In this document: positions 7,223 to 12,366 of the stretch, piece after piece
How the letters are laid out: every line of letters starts with the position of its first letter
Position numbering within the stretch: position 1 is the stretch's first letter
Assembly: GCA_002373855.1 (NCBI GenBank)
Contig: DFKO01000179.1
Location: forward strand, 1 to 12,366
Source of the DNA: Lachnospiraceae bacterium UBA3643
Lineage (GTDB): Bacteria > Bacillota > Clostridia > Lachnospirales > Lachnospiraceae
Direction: 5' to 3'
DNA length: 12,366 nt
Program-made: the position numbers and the translations under genes
The notes under the pieces: model-generated
The model's database searches: none
Told to the model about the DNA's origin: nothing
What the model saw: the letters and a program-made list of their open reading frames with translations, nothing else

Positions 7223-7955
7223 TTATAACGAATACCGATTCTCTTTTTCCGAGCTGACATTATCTGTTTTAAAGGGAACTGCCGTCACAGCTTTGTTTGC
7301 ATATATATTTTACAGGTCAATGATTGCATTCATAATACTCAGCCCCCTTATCTTTTTCATAATTAAGAAGGAAAAGAAAAAATATACGGAAAAGCGGAAA
7401 ACCGATCTATCTCTCCAGTTTCGTGAATTAATGAATTCGTTAATCGCATCCCTTGGCGCAGGTTATTCGATTGAAAACGCCTTTTCCAGAAGCTATCAGG
7501 ATATGATCATGCTTTTCGGGGAAAAATCATATATCGCCCCGGAAATATCGTACATGCTTAAAGCCATTAAAAACAATCGGAATATTGAGGATCTCTTATA
7601 TGACTTTGGTGAAAGATCCGGCGTAAAAGACATAAAAGATTTTGCTGAGATTTTCAGGATAGCAAAGAGAAGCGGCGGAGATATGCCATATATGATCAGA
7701 CAGACTGTAGATATTATCAGCGACAAGATTGAAGTGTCTCGAAAAATCTCAACCGTAATCTCTTCAAAGAAAATGGAACAGTCAGTTATGAATGTGGTTC
7801 CGTTCGGAATAGTTTTATATATTGATGCCTCATCACCAGGCTTCTTTGATTCTCTTTATCATAATCCGTTTGGAATTATGATAATGACCATTGTCCTGGT
7901 GATATACATTTTTGCCTATCTGCTCGCTGAAAAGATAACAGATATTAGCCTGTGA
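7212..7955 (+). CDS. tadB: Tad platform protein TadB (type II secretion F family)
   Basis: TadB forms half of the inner-membrane platform on which TadA acts. From the chosen start the 247-residue protein opens with DYNEYRF, then two membrane segments (about 18-35 and 38-52). A cytoplasmic T2SSF domain follows, with LGAGYSIENAF (81-91), AKRSGGDMPYMI (151-162) and MNVVPFGIVLYI (193-204). A last membrane segment lies at about 221-239. The start is uncertain. CTG at 7212 has AGGA 7 nt upstream, overlaps tadA by 11 nt, and gives the N-terminus I remember for clostridial homologs. In-frame alternatives upstream are GTG at 7131 (GAGGA 11 nt upstream), ATG at 7104 and TTG at 7086, but these lie deep inside tadA. 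The product assignment is strong; only the start is in doubt. Confidence 0.88.
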   Translation: MLTDYNEYRFSFSELTLSVLKGTAVTALFAYIFYRSMIAFIILSPLIFFIIKKEKKKYTEKRKTDLSLQFRELMNSLIASLGAGYSIENAFSRSYQDMIMLFGEKSYIAPEISYMLKAIKNNRNIEDLLYDFGERSGVKDIKDFAEIFRIAKRSGGDMPYMIRQTVDIISDKIEVSRKISTVISSKKMEQSVMNVVPFGIVLYIDASSPGFFDSLYHNPFGIMIMTIVLVIYIFAYLLAEKITDISL

Positions 7956-7967
7956 AAGGAGAAAGCT

Positions 7968-9422
7968 ATGTACCCGGCAATAATAATTCTGATGCTGATA
8001 ACTGTCATATTGCTTATTTCATGTAAAGAAAATGTCCCGGACTGCTTTGAGACATCTTCCGTCACAAAACCTTTTTACAAATCGGGGATTTTTCTTTACA
8101 AGATAATTTTCAGCTCGAATCGCAGAAACACACATTATTACAGAAAACTTTCTGATATAAACTCCGCCCTTCACCCCGGTGGAAAGACTGACAGAGATAC
8201 TGCCGTGTTCTTAATCAAAAAAATCTCTCTATGTCTGCTGATGATATTTTTCGGAATGGGACTTGTAATAGTCATCGATATCAGCGGTAAAAATGAATCT
8301 GTTCTTAAAGAAGGACATCTGATCAAAAGAGATGATATCAACGGGAAAGATTATAAAGTTTTTCTGAACGTCACAGCAGACTCGGAAGAACTCGGAAATA
8401 TCGAAATCGAAATCGAAAGCAGACATTATACAGATGAAGAACTTGATGAACTGCTTCCCGCTTTTAAAAAAGATCTCGAAAAAAAATTTCTTGGAGAAAA
8501 CGACAGCCTTGATTTCATATGTCATGATGTTGTTTTCGCCGACAGTATAGAAGGATATCCATTTAATGTCTCATATGAATGGAATGATAAAGAAACAATA
8601 AAACGATCCGGTGAAATATCTGATGAAGGATCTGATAACGGAAAAATCATAACTATAGATGCGATGATTAAATATGATGACTATTCTGTTATCTACACCT
8701 TTGCTGCAAATGTATTTCCAAAAGATTATTCCAAAATTGAATATCTGACAAAACTGATTAATGAAAACATTTCAGAAACAAATGAAAAAACAAAAAATGA
8801 TGATTATTTAAGTCTGCCTACTGATATTGACGGAATAAAGGTTGTATGGACTGAAGAAAAGCAGAATAACGCCCTTGTGTTTTTTGCAATGACAATCGTG
8901 GCTGCTGTATGCCTGTTTATCGGCTCAGACAGAGATCTATATAAAAAACTTGATAAAAAGGATGTCCAGATGACTGATGACTATCCGGAGATTGTCAGTA
9001 AACTCACCCTGTATACAGGAGCCGGTATGTCAATCAGAAATGCGTGGAAAAAAATAGCAACAGACTATAAATCACAAAAAGATAACGGCTTGCCCGAAAG
9101 ATATGCATATGAGGAAATGCTTTGTACCCTTTATGAAATGGAAAGCGGTACAGAAGAAAGTGTATGCTACAGTAATTTTTCAAGGCGGGCAAGAGTTCAG
9201 AAATATGTAAAGCTCGTATCACTCCTTGATCAGAGTCTGAAGACGGGTCAAAAGAATCTGTGCACAATTCTGAGATCCGAATGTAATGATGCTTTTGAAG
9301 AGCGTAAAAATCAGGCCGAGAAAAAGGGTGAAGAGGCCGGAACAAAACTATTGGCTCCAATGATGATGATGTTACTCGTTGTCATGGTAATAATAATGGT
9401 CCCGGCATTTACATCCATGTAA
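7968..9422 (+). CDS. tadC: Tad platform protein TadC with a large extracytoplasmic insert
   Basis: TadC partners TadB in the inner-membrane platform. The 484-residue protein has membrane segments at about 2-18, 85-104, 301-319 and 463-480. The T2SSF-like part lies between the last two, including LTLYTGAGMSIRNAW (346-360) and the glutamate/lysine-rich helix before TM4. Between TM2 and TM3 sits an acidic insert of about 195 residues (105-300), predicted outside the membrane. Typical proteobacterial TadC proteins, about 300 residues long, lack it. The insert resembles the atrophied bacterial Ig-like (aBig) fold by its pattern of alternating strands ending in NVFP (248-251), then LPTDIDGIKVVW (283-294). 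I recall similar inserts in clostridial homologs. The ATG at 7968 has AAAGGAG 6 nt upstream and lies 12 nt after tadB. Confidence 0.87.
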   Translation: MYPAIIILMLITVILLISCKENVPDCFETSSVTKPFYKSGIFLYKIIFSSNRRNTHYYRKLSDINSALHPGGKTDRDTAVFLIKKISLCLLMIFFGMGLVIVIDISGKNESVLKEGHLIKRDDINGKDYKVFLNVTADSEELGNIEIEIESRHYTDEELDELLPAFKKDLEKKFLGENDSLDFICHDVVFADSIEGYPFNVSYEWNDKETIKRSGEISDEGSDNGKIITIDAMIKYDDYSVIYTFAANVFPKDYSKIEYLTKLINENISETNEKTKNDDYLSLPTDIDGIKVVWTEEKQNNALVFFAMTIVAAVCLFIGSDRDLYKKLDKKDVQMTDDYPEIVSKLTLYTGAGMSIRNAWKKIATDYKSQKDNGLPERYAYEEMLCTLYEMESGTEESVCYSNFSRRARVQKYVKLVSLLDQSLKTGQKNLCTILRSECNDAFEERKNQAEKKGEEAGTKLLAPMMMMLLVVMVIIMVPAFTSM

Positions 9423-9456
9423 TATCGGATGTTCCATAAACAACAATACACTAACG

Positions 9457-9465
9457 AAAGGAGGT
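9457..9465 (+). promoter_or_regulatory. Consensus ribosome binding site of the flp pilin gene
   Basis: AAAGGAGGT is a full match to the anti-Shine-Dalgarno sequence, and its last G is 7 nt before the pilin ATG. It is the strongest such site in the operon, consistent with the need for many copies of the major pilin relative to the machine proteins. The 49-nt gap before the gene shows no clear promoter. Confidence 0.7.
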
Positions 9466-9471
9466 ACATAA

Positions 9472-9672
9472 ATGAAAACAAGTCTGAAAGATACTGTCAG
9501 ACAATTATGCCAGGATTTTGCATATGAGGAAGACGGCATGGGAACTGTAGAAATTATACTTATTATCGTTGTTCTCGTAGGTTTGGTTATCATCTTTAAA
9601 AACCAGATCACAAGTATTGTAAATGACCTGTTTGATAATATAACTGATAAAACTGATACTATAACAAATTAA
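9472..9672 (+). CDS. flp: Flp-type major pilin precursor
   Basis: This 66-residue precursor has a leader of 22 residues ending in EEDG, followed by MGTVEIILIIVVLVGLVIIF. Cleavage after G22 puts E27 at position +5 of the mature protein, the rule for type IV and Flp prepilins, and yields a 44-residue mature pilin of typical size. The hydrophobic helix (about 28-43) is followed by a short polar tail (NDLFDNITDKTDTITN), as in Flp. TadV encoded upstream is the likely processing enzyme. Only one flp copy is visible. The start is fixed by the AAAGGAGGT site 7 nt upstream. Confidence 0.93.
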   Translation: MKTSLKDTVRQLCQDFAYEEDGMGTVEIILIIVVLVGLVIIFKNQITSIVNDLFDNITDKTDTITN

Positions 9673-9730
9673 AAAGTGAACAACTGATGAATGACTCAAA
9701 ACATCAAAAAATTAAAACGAAAAACGATAA

Positions 9731-11224
9731 ATGAAAATATTTCATATTAAAAACAAGAAAAAAGAATCATTGTTTATACCTGATAACAAAGGTGTCATCA
9801 GCTTATTTCTATGCTTAATCCTCCTTGTATTAATTCCGATCATTTTTATCATGATTGAAAGTACCAGATACAGTGCGATGAAAGCTGAAATAGAATGCGT
9901 GACAGACATGGCAATGGATTCTGTGCTTGCAGAATATAACAGAGAGTTATTAGACAGGTACAATCTGCTCTTTGTTGATACTGCTTATGCAGATGAAACA
10001 GGTTCCCCGGATAATACCGGGGATCACCTGAAAGAATATATGGAATATAATCTCAGTCCTTCAGATTCTCTGCTATCTTCCGGTAGCAGAGACCTGTTCG
10101 GACTATCTGTAGAATCTGTAGACATAACACGGGTTTCCCGTGCTACTGATGACAACGGAGCCGTGTTTAAATACATGGCAATTTCATACATGCTCGAATA
10201 CTATGGATACTCTTATGTAGAAAGTGCCAACGACATGGTTTCACAGGTATCCTCCAGCGGACTCCTCGATATTGATGTGTCTGCCGACCTCGAAAACAGC
10301 CGTGATGAACTGAATAATCTTGATTATGAAACAGAAGACAGTGATTCCGGCGAAGACTTTGAAGATATATACGTTGAGGACCCTTCGCTAAGCATAAACA
10401 GTATTTCAGACTCCGGTTTTTTATCCGTTATCTGCAGTGATGAAGTATCCGGTATAACAACAGACCTGTCATACTGCCCTTCATCCAGAGACCTTGTTGC
10501 CGGTGACGGAATCTATAATGAGTGGCCTGATTATAATGATATCGCTGATGAACTCTTATTTAATGAATATATCATGCTCCATTACGGTTCCTACAAATCC
10601 CCTAAAGAAGGGAGTGTTCTTGGCTATGAAACGGAATATATTATATCCGGTACAGGTTCAGATACTGATAATCTTGAATCCGTTGCAAAAAAGATTCTGT
10701 TTATCAGAAGCGGTGCAAATGCTCTGACCTATATGTCGAGTCCTGTTCTTCAGGGCGAATGTGCATCCTTAGCAACTGCTCTGACCCTGATTTTTCCTCC
10801 TGCCCAGCCAATTGTACAGACTATTTTGTCTGCTGCATGGATTTATGCAGAGAGCGTGTGGGATCTTCGGATCATTTTTAATAACGGGAAATTACCCCTT
10901 ATCAAAAGCCAAACAGAATGGAACATGACACTTGAGGATGCCATTAATAATCTTGGCACACTTCTATCAAGTGGCCCCTGCGATTACAGCAACTATACAA
11001 ACGGCATCGGTTACAGGGATTATCTGAGAATATTGCTTTATCTCACCGGTTCTGATGAAAAAGTTAAAAGAACCATTGATATAACAGAAATGGATATACG
11101 AAATATTACCGGTAACACATCGTTTAAAATCGACAATTGCATTGCATCTTTTTCAATGCAGACCGTATTAACCAGCTCATACGGATATGAATTTCTCGTA
11201 CAGAAGGATTTTGGATACTGGTAA
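9731..11224 (+). CDS. DUF5702-family, TadG-like pilus-associated membrane protein
   Basis: The 497-residue protein has a short basic N-terminus (KNKKKESLF), then KGVISLFLCLILLVLIPIIF (20-39), a pseudopilin-like or signal-anchor segment. An extracytoplasmic region follows, with AEYNRELLDRYNLLFVD (67-83), an acidic stretch (about 198-217), and the conserved-looking block GYETEYIISG (298-307), NLESVAKKILFIRSGAN (314-330), AAWIYAESVWDLR (368-380). This pattern matches my memory of the DUF5702 family found next to clostridial Tad genes. Its role is unknown; it probably corresponds to TadG or a minor pilin scaffold. The segment lacks a convincing G|xxxxE cleavage site, so it may remain anchored. 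The ATG at 9731 has no Shine-Dalgarno sequence, but no better in-frame start precedes the membrane segment. Confidence 0.8.
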   Translation: MKIFHIKNKKKESLFIPDNKGVISLFLCLILLVLIPIIFIMIESTRYSAMKAEIECVTDMAMDSVLAEYNRELLDRYNLLFVDTAYADETGSPDNTGDHLKEYMEYNLSPSDSLLSSGSRDLFGLSVESVDITRVSRATDDNGAVFKYMAISYMLEYYGYSYVESANDMVSQVSSSGLLDIDVSADLENSRDELNNLDYETEDSDSGEDFEDIYVEDPSLSINSISDSGFLSVICSDEVSGITTDLSYCPSSRDLVAGDGIYNEWPDYNDIADELLFNEYIMLHYGSYKSPKEGSVLGYETEYIISGTGSDTDNLESVAKKILFIRSGANALTYMSSPVLQGECASLATALTLIFPPAQPIVQTILSAAWIYAESVWDLRIIFNNGKLPLIKSQTEWNMTLEDAINNLGTLLSSGPCDYSNYTNGIGYRDYLRILLYLTGSDEKVKRTIDITEMDIRNITGNTSFKIDNCIASFSMQTVLTSSYGYEFLVQKDFGYW

Positions 11225-11252
11225 ACAAAAATGTTCGGGAAAGTTTTTCTCC

Positions 11253-11345
11253 GGTCTCCTTTTGAAAATCATAATAAACGGCCATCCCTCGCCGCCTTGT
11301 AAAGTATTCGTTTTATTACAGCTCACCGGTTTTCAAAAGGACACC
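11253..11345. repeat. 93-nt intergenic element with long complementary arms (possible structured RNA)
   Basis: This lies in the 153-nt gap between the TadG-like and TadE-like genes. The left arm 11253-11268 (GGTCTCCTTTTGAAAA) and the right arm 11330-11345 (TTTTCAAAAGGACACC) pair over 16 positions with one C/C mismatch. Inside them TAATAAACG (11272-11280) pairs with CGTTTTATTA (11309-11318) with one bulged base. This makes a long two-part stem around a 28-nt loop that is rich in C and G on its 5' side. No T-run follows, so it is not a standard terminator. It could be an mRNA processing or stability element, a translational control element, or a small inverted-repeat (MITE-like) insertion. No clear target duplication flanks it. 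Confidence 0.6.
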
Positions 11346-11377
11346 CGATAAGAATTTTGTCATCATGCTTTTAACTT

Positions 11378-12229
11378 ATGCGATATTTTATTATTCGAAT
11401 TAAAAATACATACCGAAACAACAATGGATCTCTTTCTCTTGAGGCAGCATTTACCCTGCCGTTATTTATATTTGCCATTATCACACTTTTGTCGTGGATG
11501 GAAATATTCAGAGCTTACACAGATATAGAAACTACCATGTGTCAGGCCGGAAGAGAAGCAGCTCTTTATGCCTGTGCCGGGGATATAGCTGACGATTACA
11601 CAGATACTGACGGAAACACAGGTGACCTCATCTCTGCGGTTCTGGCAGACGGATATGCATATAGCAAGCTTGCCACAAATTATACTGCCGGAAACGGACA
11701 GAGCGTAAAAGTCACAAAAGATACTCTGAGCATTCTGTCCTTTGCCGAGTCTAAAGCATCTGTATCCGCAGGTTACATTGATTATTCCCTAACATATACC
11801 GCAAAACCATTATGTAACTACTTTAACCTTTTCGGCATACCCTTATCTCACAGATGTTATCTTCATACATGGACCGGCTATGATGTTTCCGGCAATTCAG
11901 TCTCCGACAACAGTGAAAGAATGGTTTACATCACCGAGACAGGCACCGTGTATCACCTGTCGAGATCATGTACTTATCTGGACCTGTCCATACAGGCAGT
12001 AGATGCATCTGGGATTGCAGATATAAGAAACAGATCCGGAGCGATATATTACGAATGCGAACTCTGCAGTCCTACAGGTGAAGGAATCGTATACATAACA
12101 GACTACGGAGACAGATACCACTCTTCACTGACATGCAGCGGATTAAAACGAACCATATCGGAGGTCCCATTGTCCGAGGTCGAAGAAACCATGAACTGCT
12201 GCTCAAGATGCAGATCCAAATTTGAATAA
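11378..12229 (+). CDS. TadE-like pseudopilin with two tandem YHxxxxCxxL...CxxC domains
   Basis: The 283-residue protein begins with a short basic leader and the sequence NNNGSLSLEAAFTLPLF. A prepilin cleavage after G17 would place E22 at +5, followed by a membrane helix (about 21-40), as in TadE family proteins. The middle (about 45-170) is an extracytoplasmic region. The C-terminus carries two related repeats. Repeat 1 (about 183-230) has VYITETGTVYH, C198 and the pair C227/C230. Repeat 2 (about 238-278) has VYITDYGDRYH, C253 and the pair C275/C278. Each keeps one His and three Cys, suggesting a zinc-type site. The same motif occurs, from memory, in C-terminal domains of some Firmicute nucleases and surface proteins. 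The ATG at 11378 lacks a Shine-Dalgarno sequence and is preceded by an in-frame stop at 11372, so it cannot extend upstream. Confidence 0.8.
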   Translation: MRYFIIRIKNTYRNNNGSLSLEAAFTLPLFIFAIITLLSWMEIFRAYTDIETTMCQAGREAALYACAGDIADDYTDTDGNTGDLISAVLADGYAYSKLATNYTAGNGQSVKVTKDTLSILSFAESKASVSAGYIDYSLTYTAKPLCNYFNLFGIPLSHRCYLHTWTGYDVSGNSVSDNSERMVYITETGTVYHLSRSCTYLDLSIQAVDASGIADIRNRSGAIYYECELCSPTGEGIVYITDYGDRYHSSLTCSGLKRTISEVPLSEVEETMNCCSRCRSKFE

Positions 12230-12241
12230 TACGGAGTTTTT

Positions 12242-12366
12242 ATGGATAACAAAGGAATGTCTACAATTGAAGCTGTTATAATCATACCCATTTGTTTCAG
12301 TATCATAATGCTTCTCATATGGTCGGGGATATTTTTTTATGACAAAAATACTCTGTCACAGGCAGC
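12242..12366 (+). CDS. Second TadE-like pseudopilin (partial, N-terminal 41 residues)
   Basis: The visible part reads MDNKGMSTIEAVIIIPICFS and continues as a hydrophobic helix (to about residue 28), then FYDKNTLSQAA. Cleavage after G5 would give a mature protein starting MSTIE with E10 at +5, the prepilin rule, and the following helix is TadE-like. The ATG at 12242 has CGGAG 5 nt upstream and is 12 nt after the preceding stop, so it belongs to the same operon. The gene runs off the right edge, so its size and C-terminal domain cannot be seen. It is probably a minor pilin. Confidence 0.75.
   Translation, partial: MDNKGMSTIEAVIIIPICFSIIMLLIWSGIFFYDKNTLSQA

Noticed and set aside
11130..11300. 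Small minus-strand ORF starting MAVYYDFQKETGEK
   Set aside because: It has a purine-rich stretch upstream, but it runs antisense through the end of the DUF5702 gene and the inverted repeat, with no recognisable domain; chance is the simpler explanation.
11253..11345. Rho-independent terminator
   Set aside because: The arms are separated by 61 nt, the inner part is not a tight GC hairpin, and no T-run follows the right arm on either strand in a suitable place.
1..12366. CRISPR arrays, tRNA or rRNA genes, transposases, prophage genes
   Set aside because: No regularly spaced direct repeats, no clover-leaf or rRNA-like sequences, and no recognisable mobile-element proteins were seen.

Overview
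The window looks like chromosomal DNA of a low-to-moderate GC, Gram-positive anaerobe, most likely a member of the Lachnospiraceae (relatives of Butyrivibrio, Roseburia, Agathobacter). This rests on family resemblance from memory, not on a search. Supporting points are a Clostridia-type Tad pilus operon with no secretin or other outer-membrane genes in view, a DUF5702-type pseudopilin partner, a TadC with an extracytoplasmic insert, a TadZ with a lysine-less P-loop, and a Big2/GH25 cell-wall lysozyme.

Layout. The left third (1-4030) is read on the minus strand. A long membrane-anchored GH25 lysozyme-like protein (1137 aa, TTG start) is followed 20 nt later by the 5' part of rfbB (dTDP-glucose 4,6-dehydratase), which runs off the left edge. 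A 352-nt divergent intergenic region (4031-4382) holds a good minus-strand promoter overlapped by two inverted repeats, a weaker plus-strand promoter candidate, and a possible structured leader. The right two thirds (4383-12366) is a plus-strand Tad/Flp pilus operon: tadV (prepilin peptidase), tadZ, tadA (ATPase), tadB and tadC (inner-membrane platform), flp (major pilin), a DUF5702 TadG-like protein, a TadE-like protein with two tandem putative metal-binding repeats, and the start of another TadE-like pseudopilin cut by the right edge.

How the parts work together. TadV should cleave the G|xxxxE signals of Flp and the TadE-like proteins. TadA powers TadB/TadC to extrude the pilus, and TadZ probably positions the machine. 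The TadE/TadG-like proteins are likely minor pilins or initiation and anchoring components. The divergent GH25 enzyme could remodel peptidoglycan. A link to pilus passage through the wall is only an inference from adjacency, and its true partner may be the rhamnose/surface-polysaccharide gene downstream of it.

Most notable observations are an exact 9-residue acidic repeat array in the predicted cytoplasmic part of the lysozyme, the inverted-repeat-rich promoter in front of it, a 93-nt element with long complementary arms between the TadG-like and TadE-like genes, and two genes in the operon that lack a Shine-Dalgarno sequence while their neighbours have strong ones. The Tad system itself is a known type; I do not see evidence of a wholly new multi-gene system.
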